Below are positions 1 to 6,531 of a stretch of 18,818 bases of DNA, piece by piece. The stretch is from Syntrophomonadaceae bacterium (GTDB lineage Bacteria > Bacillota > Syntrophomonadia > Syntrophomonadales > Syntrophomonadaceae). The stretch spans positions 1 to 18,818 of the forward strand of contig JAUNBV010000018.1 of assembly GCA_030526885.1 (NCBI GenBank), written 5' to 3'. The notes beneath the pieces are model-generated. The model made no database searches. It saw only the letters and a program-made list of their open reading frames with translations, and had not been told where the DNA came from. Position numbers and translations under genes: made by a program. Positions within the stretch are counted from its first letter, which is position 1. Every line of letters starts with the position of its first letter.

Positions 1-33
1 TTTGATTGCTCTGTTTTTTATTTGTTCAGGACA

Positions 34-57
34 CCCTATTCATATTGTAACATAGGG
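34..57 (-). promoter_or_regulatory. Inverted repeat around a possible extended -10 promoter
   Basis: The arms CCCTAT (34-39) and ATAGGG (52-57) are perfect inverted repeats separated by 12 bases. Read on the minus strand, the spacer and inner arm contain TGTTACAAT, which fits an extended -10 element (TGn plus TACAAT). No good -35 hexamer is visible at the usual distance. A transcript from it would leave the window at its left end. The reading as an operator around a -10 is an inference. Confidence 0.25.
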
Positions 58-147
58 CCTAAACAGGCGAAAAACATTTTTTTCCTCAGATCGCTGCGGA
101 GCCCCCCGCCACCCTCATGGCGAACCGCCGCGCCGGATACCGTCCTT

Positions 148-181
148 AAAAGCGAAGAGGCTGTCCCCAAAGGGTAGCCTC
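148..181 (-). terminator. Candidate rho-independent terminator downstream of the AraC-type gene
   Basis: GAGGCT (157-162) pairs with AGCCTC (176-181), and an inner CCC/GGG extends the stem. On the minus strand it is followed by TTCGCTTTT, a broken T-rich tail. It lies about 130 bases after the stop of the AraC-type gene, so it could end that transcript. The T-tract is imperfect, so it may instead be a dispersed palindromic repeat. Confidence 0.45.
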
Positions 182-200
182 ATTATCGTATATCCAATTT

Positions 201-227
201 GTAGGGGCGTATGCCATAGGCCCCTAC
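201..227. repeat. Palindromic hairpin element, REP-like
   Basis: GTAGGGGC (201-208) and GCCCCTAC (220-227) form a perfect 8-bp stem with an 11-base loop. No T-tract follows on either strand, so it does not look like a terminator. GC-rich palindromes beginning with GTAGGGGC are familiar as dispersed intergenic repeats in clostridial genomes. Only one copy lies in this window, so the repeat status is an inference. Confidence 0.4.
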
Positions 228-310
228 AGAGGAAAATCTTCATATCATGGTTGATTATCAATTCAGATCAGGTTTGGGGCCATCCTCTTAGAGCTATGCC
301 CTTACCGCGC

Positions 311-1186
311 TTACTTTTTCTCATTTACCGCGATCCAGATCTCGCAGGAGTAATTCGGGTCCTGGGTGTCGGCCGAAGGATAGACCTCCAGCTCCACGCC
401 GTTGCCGTACTCATAGTTGCTCTGGGGGAAAAACTCCGTGCAGATCTGTTGATAAGTGTTCTTGAACGCATCCGGCATCTTCCCTCTACAGGTGAACGCC
501 GCATAAGTGTGGGCCGGGATATCCACGATGTCGAAGCCCTCCTCCGTTAGCGGCGCGCCGTTATACTCTGCCCCTATGCCGTAGGGGAATCCCGAATCGG
601 CCATTTCGCTGGAGAAGCAGACGCCCAGGATGCCCTCATAATTATCAAACCTACCGTACTTGCACAGCGCTTCCATAGTTCCGTCTTGAGAGCACTGGCC
701 CCAGAAGGCGGAAATGTCTGGGGTGGCAGCATCGCCTTGCGGCTGGTTGACCTGCTTCTTTTTGCAGATGAGTTTGAAGGCCTCTCTCTTTTCAATCCTG
801 TAATCCATGGTATTACCTCCCGATAGAATTAATTTTACGGACAGTTTGGAAAAGGACTTCACCTTCCCGCCGCGCCTGGCCTCGCTGGGCGTGACGCCGT
901 GGAACCGCGTGAAGGCGCGGGAGAAGCTCTCCGGCGAGTCGTAGCCGTATTTGAGGGCCACGTCAATCACTCTGGCGTTGGTCCGATTGAGCTCATCAGC
1001 CGCCAGCGACAATCTGCGCATACGAACATAATCGCCCAACGAGTAACCGCACAGCATCCCGAACATGCGCTGAAAATGAAATGAGGATGACAGAGCCTGC
1101 TTCGCCACCGCCTCATAGTCGATGGTCTCGGTCAGATGTTCCTCCGTATAGTCCAGCGCCCGCTGGATACCGGTAATCCAATCCAT
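311..1186 (-). CDS. AraC-family transcriptional regulator with C-terminal GyrI-like effector domain
   Basis: This 291-residue protein starts MDWITGIQRALDYTEEHL, a usual N-terminus of the AraC helix-turn-helix domain. Residues 1 to about 110 hold two HTH units, the second containing VALKYGYDSPESFSRAFTRF followed by TPSEAR. From residue 127 (MDYRIEKREAFKL) to the end lies a GyrI-like/AraE-binding domain, a small-molecule sensor fold, ending in EIWIAVNEKK. The family binds DNA through the first part and a ligand, often a hydrophobic drug, through the second. The ligand here is unknown. The start at 1186 has AGGTG and GGAGG upstream. The frame stays open for 50 codons back to an ATG at 1336, so a longer 341-residue form is possible. 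It stands alone, downstream of tRNA-Ala, with its own promoter. Confidence 0.9.
   Translation of the reverse strand: MDWITGIQRALDYTEEHLTETIDYEAVAKQALSSSFHFQRMFGMLCGYSLGDYVRMRRLSLAADELNRTNARVIDVALKYGYDSPESFSRAFTRFHGVTPSEARRGGKVKSFSKLSVKLILSGGNTMDYRIEKREAFKLICKKKQVNQPQGDAATPDISAFWGQCSQDGTMEALCKYGRFDNYEGILGVCFSSEMADSGFPYGIGAEYNGAPLTEEGFDIVDIPAHTYAAFTCRGKMPDAFKNTYQQICTEFFPQSNYEYGNGVELEVYPSADTQDPNYSCEIWIAVNEKK
806..821 (-). promoter_or_regulatory. Internal Shine-Dalgarno and ATG at the AraC/GyrI domain boundary
   Basis: On the minus strand GGGAGG (821-816) is followed after 7 bases by an in-frame ATG (808-806), which is codon 127 of the 291-residue protein. Spacing and sequence are as good as at true gene starts in this window. 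Initiation here would give a free 165-residue GyrI-like domain starting MDYRIEKREAF, similar to how stand-alone members of that family begin. Use of this start is an inference. The same bases also encode Ser-Gly-Gly-Asn-Thr of the linker. Confidence 0.5.
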
Positions 1187-1344
1187 TTCCGCACCTGCCT
1201 CCGTATGCATCGATTCTATCATAATCAGTTTAGCCGTCCCTGACTTTCTGTGCGCAGTGGTGTCACGAAAGCTGTGATCGGGGGCAACGGCGAGAACTGA
1301 GCCCAAAACGTATCCCCATTTGCCGGACGCCACCATTAATGAAG

Positions 1345-1373
1345 ATTATATAGTGAAATGAAACCAAACTCAA
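1345..1373 (-). promoter_or_regulatory. Sigma-A-like promoter of the AraC-type gene
   Basis: On the minus strand TTGAGT (1373-1368) and a perfect TATAAT (1350-1345) are separated by 17 bases. Transcription would start near 1338. This leaves a leader of about 150 bases before the preferred start at 1186, or almost none before the upstream in-frame ATG at 1336. The -35 box touches the inner end of the inverted repeat at 1372-1407, which could be an operator. Confidence 0.65.
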
Positions 1374-1407
1374 AGCAAGGGGGGAAACGCCGCCCCGCCC
1401 TTGCTTT
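1372..1407. repeat. 10-bp inverted repeat next to the -35 box
   Basis: AAAGCAAGGG (1372-1381) and CCCTTGCTTT (1398-1407) are perfect inverted repeats. Inner GGG/CCC pairing can extend the stem. It sits between the tRNA terminator and the promoter of the AraC-type gene and overlaps that -35 hexamer by two bases. It could be the autoregulatory operator or a second terminator for the tRNA transcript. The tail on the minus strand (GAGTTTGG) is not a clean T-tract. Confidence 0.45.
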
Positions 1408-1432
1408 CATATTGCTATATGGTTCAGAAACA

Positions 1433-1473
1433 CAAAAATCCGAACCCGTCTCCCCGCGGAAATAGGTTCGGAT
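1433..1473 (-). terminator. Rho-independent terminator of the tRNA-Ala gene
   Basis: ATCCGAACC (1438-1446) and GGTTCGGAT (1465-1473) form a perfect 9-bp stem. On the minus strand the hairpin is followed by TTTTTGTG as the T-tract. It begins 10 bases after the encoded CCA end of the tRNA, the expected place for its terminator. Confidence 0.85.
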
Positions 1474-1482
1474 AAATTTAAC

Positions 1483-1558
1483 TGGTGGAGCTAGTGGGAC
1501 TCGAACCCACGGCCTCCTGAATGCCATTCAGGCGCGATCCCAACTTCGCCATAGCCCC
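1483..1558 (-). tRNA. tRNA-Ala (anticodon GGC), CCA encoded
   Basis: The minus strand folds into a full cloverleaf of 76 bases including CCA. Acceptor stem GGGGCTA pairs with TAGCTCC (one G-T wobble), followed by discriminator A and CCA. The D stem is GCGA/TCGC, the anticodon stem CCTGA/TCAGG with loop ATGGCAT giving anticodon GGC (alanine, GCC/GCU codons), and the T arm GTGGG-TTCGAGT-CCCAC. It has its own promoter upstream and terminator downstream, so it is a single-gene unit. No duplicated 3' end was found nearby, so no sign of an integrated element. Confidence 0.95.
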
Positions 1559-1566
1559 GAAGGGTC

Positions 1567-1580
1567 GGTCATATATGACC
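1567..1580. repeat. Perfect 14-bp palindrome in the tRNA leader
   Basis: GGTCATATATGACC reads the same on both strands. It lies between the tRNA promoter (start near 1584) and the mature 5' end of the tRNA at 1558. It could be an operator, or an RNA structure used in 5' processing. Confidence 0.5.
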
Positions 1581-1590
1581 AACGCAAGCA

Positions 1591-1619
1591 ATTATAAATC
1601 AATTTAAAACCAAAGTCAA
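1591..1619 (-). promoter_or_regulatory. Strong sigma-A-like promoter of tRNA-Ala
   Basis: On the minus strand TTGACT (1619-1614) and TATAAT (1596-1591) are spaced by exactly 17 bases, with AT-rich flanks. This is one of the best promoters in the window and lies about 33 bases upstream of the tRNA 5' end. On the opposite strand, for comEA, only a weak TTGCAG-N17-GAGAAT match (1629-1657) is visible. Confidence 0.85.
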
Positions 1620-1677
1620 TACCGGATTTTGCAGGAATTTTTGTGAAAATAGAGAATTTATTATTAGGGTGATGTAA

Positions 1678-2313
1678 ATGTTTGCTAGGAGAAATACCAT
1701 AATTATGCTGTCAGCATTACTTTTGCTGGTGGGGTTTGCTGCGGGCATGTGGTACCAGGGCTTTCGTTTGCGCACAGAGGAAAGCAGTGAGCGCATCGCG
1801 CTGAACGGGGCTGCGGCATCGGCGGGGGCCAGCCAGGGGGAAACGGAGGTTACGACTGAACCGGAAGCGCAGGATATCGAAGTGTATGTAACCGGGGCGG
1901 TGGCTTATCCGCGCGTGTATAAGGTGCCGTCGGGGACGCGGGTGTATGAAGCGGTAGAACTGGCAGCGCCGCTGGCAGAGGCGGAAACCATGGGCCTTGA
2001 TATGGCGCGCCTGCTGGAAGACGAGGAAACGGTGATCGTACCGTATCGCGCCGATGCGGACGATCAGGCGGCGGCACAGGCGGCAGAGGCCGTCATCGCC
2101 GCTTCCGGCTCCACCGGAGGCAAGGTGAATATAAATACGGCTTCGGTGGCGGAGCTCGATACCCTGCCGGGCATCGGGCCGGTGCTGGCCCAGCGGATAG
2201 TGGATTATAGGGAGCAAAACGGAAAATTCAAGGATGTATCGGAGCTGTTGAATGTGAGCGGCATCGGGGATCAGCGCCTGGCAGACATAACGCCGCACAT
2301 AACCCTGCGGTAA
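1678..2313 (+). CDS. comEA: Competence protein ComEA, membrane-anchored DNA receptor
   Basis: This 211-residue protein binds double-stranded DNA at the outer membrane face during natural transformation. Residues 7-27 form an N-terminal membrane anchor. Residues about 66-125 resemble an SLBB domain (DIEVYVTGAV...). Residues 148-211 are the helix-hairpin-helix DNA-binding region with VNINTAS, the hairpins LPGIGPVLAQRI and VSGIGDQRLADI. The length is usual for Gram-positive ComEA. AGGGTGAT serves as ribosome binding site just before the ATG. comEC follows 7 bases after the stop, so the two are surely one operon. The low-complexity Ala-rich linkers between the parts are common in this family. Confidence 0.95.
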   Translation: MFARRNTIIMLSALLLLVGFAAGMWYQGFRLRTEESSERIALNGAAASAGASQGETEVTTEPEAQDIEVYVTGAVAYPRVYKVPSGTRVYEAVELAAPLAEAETMGLDMARLLEDEETVIVPYRADADDQAAAQAAEAVIAASGSTGGKVNINTASVAELDTLPGIGPVLAQRIVDYREQNGKFKDVSELLNVSGIGDQRLADITPHITLR

Positions 2314-2320
2314 AGCGGAA

Positions 2321-4729
2321 ATGACCGCGGCGTACAGGTGGTTTTGGGTACTGATGCTGTTGGCGCTGTGCATCGTGGCCGGAGCCTCGCGGGTTTGGTT
2401 GCTGCCGGTAGGCATAGCCGGACTGTTGCTATATTTTCAATACGCCCAGCCGCTGTGGCGGCGGGAAGCAATTTTTGCCCTGCTGCTGCTTGCGGCGGGC
2501 TTTATTTATGCCCTGCTCACATTTGTCCCGCCGGATGATCCGGGGATGGACGGGGAAACGGTAACGCTCAGCGGCGCGGTGAGCTCATATCCGCAGTATT
2601 TCGATAACCGGGTCAGTTTTGAGTTTGCGCCTGAAAACCCTGTTGCTCCGGCGCTTGAACTCATCCAGGTCAATGTGTATGACGAGTTTACGGCGGGGCG
2701 CGGCGATGTACTGGAACTGACGGGCAAGCTGATACGGCCGCGAGCAGCCGGTAATCCCGGACAATTTGACTATCGCGCCTATCTGGAATACCAGGGCATA
2801 TACTATTGCCTGCGCGTGGACGCGGCGGAAAAAGCTACGGTCATCGCGCCGGGGGGCGGCATCGGGGGGATGCTGTCCGATTATCGCAGTAAATACGGCG
2901 CTTATGTGGAAAAAGCGCTCACCCCTCAGGAGGCGGCGGTGCTGCTGGGAATGGTTTTGGGGCAGCGCGAAGCTATCGATGAGGAGCGCTATACCGATTT
3001 CCAGAATACCGGGGTGGTACATCTATTCTCGGTATCGGGCCTGCATGTGGGGTTCCTGATGCTTTCTCTGGCGGTATTGGTGCTGTATGCCAGCCTGGTG
3101 GGATGGCCGGTGCCGGTCACCCGGGCCGGTATCATGTCGGCGCTGCTGATGGCAGCGTATTATTGGGGGCGGCAAAAGCAATCCATGAACGCGCTGTCGC
3201 TGGCGGGAATCATCATTTTATTGCTTGAACCGCACGCGCTGTTCACCGTCAGCTTTCAATTGTCGTTTGGGGCGGCTTACGGCCTGGTGTGGCTGTTTCC
3301 ATTGCTGCGCGACGCGCTGCCCCGTTCCGGACGGCTGATCGACGCCCTGCTGATACCGCTGTGCGCCCAACTGGCTACTCTGCCGCTGATAATATACTAT
3401 TTTCATCTGTTCAGCCCGGTGTCCGTACCGGCCAATCTGTTGGTCACCTGGCTGGCGGCGGCAGCGGTGATGTGCGGATTCCTGACCGCCATCGTGTTTC
3501 CTTTTTCATCGCTGCTGGGCGCCTTTTTCATATACCCCGCCGGTATGCTGGTGGAGCTTATTATGCGCTTTATCGAGCTATCGGCGCGGCTGCCGGGCGC
3601 TTATCTCATGACGGCGGCGGTTTCGCCGCTGCTGATAGCGGCTTACTATCTGGGGCTGATCATACTGGGGCTGCGCTGGCAGCGGATAGCGCAGGAGCGG
3701 CTTGCGGTCATGGCTCAATCCGGCGCAGAACCCACGGAGGAAGTGACCGGGGCAGCGGAAATCGAGGCCGGCCACGGGGCGGAATCGCAGGAAACAAAGG
3801 CCCTGCCGGCGCTAAGGCCGGCCGGGCACAAGGCATGGCTTGACCCCATGCGCCCGCATTGGTCATGGGTAGCCCTGCTGCTGATAGCGCTGTTGTTCGG
3901 GCAGGCCTTTTACCCCGCCGGATGGCGGCAGCGGGGCGAGTTGGAAGTAGTGTTCATCGACGTAGGCCAGGGGGACGCAATTTTGATTAAAAGCCCCACG
4001 GGGAAATTCATAATGGTAGACGGTGGCGGCAGCCGCACCTATGAAGTGGGCGAAGACGTGGTGCTGCCGTACTTGTATCAGCGCGGGGTGCGGCAACTGG
4101 ATATGATGCTCAGCAGCCATCCCGATTTCGACCATACGGATGGACTGACCGGCGTGGCGGAGGCGCTGCCGGTAATTATGGCGGGATTTGGGGTGAACAG
4201 TATGCATGATGAGGACTATGCTTCGCTGTTGGGAATTTTGCGGGAGCAGGAAACGGAGATTTTGAGCCTGCAAAAAGGCGACATCCTGCAGGTGGAACCC
4301 GGCTTTACCATTGAGGTGTTGCACCCGCAGGCGGGCAAGGTGTACCGCGATGGGGACGATAACAATGACTCCTTGGTACTGGCCCTGCGCTGGCGGGAAT
4401 TTTCCCTGCTGCTGACCGGGGATGCGGAGCAAACCGCGCAGCAGATATTGCTGCGGGATAATGCCCTGAAACAATTTGCGGCGGTGAAAGTGCCCCATCA
4501 CGGCAGCCGCAGCGCGCTGACCGACGGATTTTATGAAACGGTGCGGCCACAGGTGGCGGTGATAAGCGTGGGCGCCAATAACAGCTACGGCCATCCGCAC
4601 CCGGACGTGATGGCAGCGCTAACGCAGCAGGGGATTAGGGTATGGCGCACCGATGTGCACGGGGCGGTCACTCTGCTGACCGACGGACAATGGCTTAACG
4701 TGAGCGGGGCCGCAGCAACCGATGATTGA
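2321..4729 (+). CDS. comEC: Competence protein ComEC/Rec2, DNA uptake channel
   Basis: This 802-residue polytopic membrane protein carries single-stranded DNA across the membrane in transformation. Residues 1-60 are hydrophobic, followed by an extracellular region with an OB-like DUF4131 part (to about 180). The central Competence domain includes the typical stretch VVHLFSVSGLHVGFL and many membrane helices to about residue 460. A polar linker and one more helix follow. The metallo-beta-lactamase domain spans about 541-790, with VFIDVGQGDAILI, the metal motif SHPDFDHTDG (H600, D604, H605), TGDAE and VPHHGS (H726, H727). All parts are present and the length is normal. The Shine-Dalgarno is weak (AGCGGAA), suggesting translational coupling to comEA. 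Confidence 0.97.
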   Translation: MTAAYRWFWVLMLLALCIVAGASRVWLLPVGIAGLLLYFQYAQPLWRREAIFALLLLAAGFIYALLTFVPPDDPGMDGETVTLSGAVSSYPQYFDNRVSFEFAPENPVAPALELIQVNVYDEFTAGRGDVLELTGKLIRPRAAGNPGQFDYRAYLEYQGIYYCLRVDAAEKATVIAPGGGIGGMLSDYRSKYGAYVEKALTPQEAAVLLGMVLGQREAIDEERYTDFQNTGVVHLFSVSGLHVGFLMLSLAVLVLYASLVGWPVPVTRAGIMSALLMAAYYWGRQKQSMNALSLAGIIILLLEPHALFTVSFQLSFGAAYGLVWLFPLLRDALPRSGRLIDALLIPLCAQLATLPLIIYYFHLFSPVSVPANLLVTWLAAAAVMCGFLTAIVFPFSSLLGAFFIYPAGMLVELIMRFIELSARLPGAYLMTAAVSPLLIAAYYLGLIILGLRWQRIAQERLAVMAQSGAEPTEEVTGAAEIEAGHGAESQETKALPALRPAGHKAWLDPMRPHWSWVALLLIALLFGQAFYPAGWRQRGELEVVFIDVGQGDAILIKSPTGKFIMVDGGGSRTYEVGEDVVLPYLYQRGVRQLDMMLSSHPDFDHTDGLTGVAEALPVIMAGFGVNSMHDEDYASLLGILREQETEILSLQKGDILQVEPGFTIEVLHPQAGKVYRDGDDNNDSLVLALRWREFSLLLTGDAEQTAQQILLRDNALKQFAAVKVPHHGSRSALTDGFYETVRPQVAVISVGANNSYGHPHPDVMAALTQQGIRVWRTDVHGAVTLLTDGQWLNVSGAAATDD

Positions 4730-4754
4730 TGCCGGCAGGGCGCGAACGGGCGTA

Positions 4755-5768
4755 CTAGATGAGTTGCCGATAGATTGCATCATAAGCATCGATTTCTTTT
4801 TTCACCGTATAGCGGCTGCTTACCAACCGCCGCGCCGCCGTGCCCATCGCCTGGCGCCGGGCGGGGTTTTCAATCAGTTCAGCGATTCCAGCCGCCAATT
4901 CTTCTGCGCTATCAAAATAATATCCCTCCCGGCCCGCGGTGATAACGCCTCTGTTGCCGGGCACGTCGCGCAGCATGGCCGGTATGCCCAAGCTCATGGC
5001 TTCCAGCGCGGCCTGGGGCTGGCCTTCAAAAACGGATGAATTTATCACTATGTCTCCGGCGGCATAGAAGGCAGGCATCCGGTTAAAATCGATTTCATTT
5101 AAATAACATACGTCCTTTTGGCGGTTGACGGTATTTACAACTTTTCGCGCATAGTCCGGGTCGATAGCGCATCCGGCCAGACATAGGGTGAGCTGTGGAT
5201 AGCGCGGTTTAAGCCGGGCAAAAGCGTCCAAAACCAACATGATATCCTTCACCGGGCGCAGGCCGCTGGGCAGCAGGAGGCGCACCTCGTCCGGCCGTCT
5301 CTTAGCCACTTCCTCGGCGGGACACAGCGCGGGAAGGGCTACCCCTTGCGGGATACAGATTATGTTGCCGGCCGTAGCGGGAAGCTCGGACGCGATGTTT
5401 TTTATGAAACTCTGATGGAACACCACGGTGGCTTTACAGCTGCTCAATGCCAAACGGGTGTACGCGTTTTGGCGCAGGCTTTCGGGTTCCAGATCGGTTC
5501 CGGTCATGGTGAGCAGCAGCGGCAAACGGCGCAGGGCAGGGGCTTTTTGCAGCAGCATGCCGGTATATGAAGCGTTAAAGCCATGCAACAGCTTGACGGA
5601 CGGTTTTAGATCTATACCACCGGAAGGCGGCAGCGCCTCTCCTTCCGTGCTGAACAGCTCGATATCCCAACCGCGTTCCCGCAGGCCGGAGCTGATACGC
5701 TTCACGGTAACGGTATTGCCGCGCTGAGCGCGCAAAAACGGGCTGAGCATGAATACGTCAGGGTTCAT
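4755..5768 (-). CDS. GT4-family glycosyltransferase
   Basis: This 337-residue protein has the two-domain GT-B layout of family 4. The N-terminal half begins with a strand followed by QRGNTVTVKRISSGL and contains TMTGTDLEP (88-95). The C-terminal half holds the donor-phosphate residues R171 and K174 in GLRPVKD and the E-x7-E motif of retaining GT4 enzymes (E248, E256 in EGQPQAALEA). No membrane segment is seen. Its ATG overlaps the stop of the deacetylase gene as ATGA, so the two are translationally coupled. The GN-x-VTV-x-R start and the TGTD motif resemble the glycosyltransferases of small-thiol or selenosugar pathways (BshA, MshA, SenB). The sugar donor and acceptor cannot be told from sequence. 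Confidence 0.88.
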   Translation of the reverse strand: MNPDVFMLSPFLRAQRGNTVTVKRISSGLRERGWDIELFSTEGEALPPSGGIDLKPSVKLLHGFNASYTGMLLQKAPALRRLPLLLTMTGTDLEPESLRQNAYTRLALSSCKATVVFHQSFIKNIASELPATAGNIICIPQGVALPALCPAEEVAKRRPDEVRLLLPSGLRPVKDIMLVLDAFARLKPRYPQLTLCLAGCAIDPDYARKVVNTVNRQKDVCYLNEIDFNRMPAFYAAGDIVINSSVFEGQPQAALEAMSLGIPAMLRDVPGNRGVITAGREGYYFDSAEELAAGIAELIENPARRQAMGTAARRLVSSRYTVKKEIDAYDAIYRQLI

Positions 5769-6445
5769 CGCCTATCTTCCCCTTCTTCCGTCAGCCGCAA
5801 TACCTGAAAGCATTCGCAGTATTCACAGCCCAGCCCGGAGCCGACGGCGCGATAACGATTTAAGCCCCGCACCGCGTCATCATAGGCCATATATTTTAGC
5901 TGCGAACGGTGCTGGCGCAGGGCGGCCAGCTTTTGCTCCATCCACGGGCTGATGTCACGGTACAGACCGGGCGAAGGCAGCGGGGTCCACACCTCATAGG
6001 CCAGTATCCGCTCCACCCGCCACGCGGGGCCTTGCGCTTTAAACCACGGCCCTGCGGCGCGCCCCACCGCCTCCGTCACCATGCGGTGGCATAGCTGATG
6101 ATCGCGGTTATTCTCTCCCGCATGGGGCACATAGATGATATGGGGCCGCTCCCGGCGCAGCAGGCGCAGGATGTCTTCGCTAACCGCTGCATCGGCGGTA
6201 AAAAAGCCGTCTTGCAGCGACAAAAACGCGCATACCTCGGCGCCCACCAGCGCAACCGCGCGCTGAGCTTCAGCGCGGCGGATAGCGCTCAGTTCCTGCG
6301 GCCCATGCTCCGGGCTGCCGTTTTCCCCGGAACAGCAGTACACCACCCGCACCGCGTCACCGCGCGCGGTATGGCGGGCCATACTGCCGCCACAGCCTAA
6401 AATATCGTCATCGGGGTGAGGGGCGAATACCATCACGCGTTTCAC
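5765..6445 (-). CDS. PIG-L/LmbE-type N-acetylglucosamine deacetylase
   Basis: This 226-residue protein belongs to the zinc-dependent PIG-L (LmbE) family, which removes the acetyl group from GlcNAc-linked molecules, including the BshB and MshB enzymes of bacillithiol and mycothiol synthesis. The first metal motif is APHPDDDILGCGG at residues 8-20, with H10 and D13 as expected; the usual final Glu of HPDDE is Asp here. The second is NNRDHQLCH with H116 and H120. The start is GTG at 6445, preceded by GGGAGGTGG at 7-base spacing. No signal peptide is present, so it acts in the cytoplasm. The glycosyltransferase follows with an ATGA overlap, which suggests one short pathway of glycosylation then deacetylation. 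Confidence 0.9.
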   Translation of the reverse strand: MKRVMVFAPHPDDDILGCGGSMARHTARGDAVRVVYCCSGENGSPEHGPQELSAIRRAEAQRAVALVGAEVCAFLSLQDGFFTADAAVSEDILRLLRRERPHIIYVPHAGENNRDHQLCHRMVTEAVGRAAGPWFKAQGPAWRVERILAYEVWTPLPSPGLYRDISPWMEQKLAALRQHRSQLKYMAYDDAVRGLNRYRAVGSGLGCEYCECFQVLRLTEEGEDRR

Positions 6446-6489
6446 AGCCGGTCCACCTCCCTTAACATACGCCCAGGGTTTGTGCTATC

Positions 6490-6498
6490 ATTGTACCA
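6490..6498 (-). promoter_or_regulatory. Extended -10 promoter of the deacetylase-glycosyltransferase operon
   Basis: On the minus strand TGGTACAAT is an extended -10 element (TGn plus TACAAT). A TTGATA lies only 14 bases upstream, too close for a normal -35. The start would fall near 6483, about 38 bases before the GTG. No convincing promoter for the divergent holA gene was found in the same 86-base gap. Confidence 0.4.
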
Positions 6499-6531
6499 TA
6501 ACTCCATATTATCAAGGAGGACGAAAAGCGT

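Larger units (their letters stand above)
1..310. other. Non-coding stretch with hairpin elements
   Basis: I see no credible gene here. Open frames crossing it are short and overlap the real AraC-type gene on the opposite strand. It holds three inverted repeats: CCCTAT/ATAGGG at 34-57, a terminator-like hairpin at 157-181, and GTAGGGGC/GCCCCTAC at 201-227. The region is the downstream flank of the AraC-type gene. It may also contain the promoter of a gene lying to the left of the window on the minus strand. Confidence 0.6.

Noticed and set aside
1336..1527. Minus-strand frame of 63 residues over the tRNA
   Set aside because: It runs across the tRNA-Ala gene and its terminator. The WVRVPLAPP-like peptide is the usual false translation of a tRNA T arm.
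1483..1558. tRNA-Ala as attachment site of an integrated element
   Set aside because: No repeat of the tRNA 3' end and no integrase or phage gene were found in the window.
1629..1657. comEA promoter TTGCAG-N17-GAGAAT
   Set aside because: Spacing is right but both hexamers match poorly (3 and 4 of 6), so I did not list it as a feature.
1717..2415. Long minus-strand open frame opposite comEA
   Set aside because: It is a high-GC shadow of comEA with an irregular composition rich in Arg, His and Pro, and no recognisable domain.
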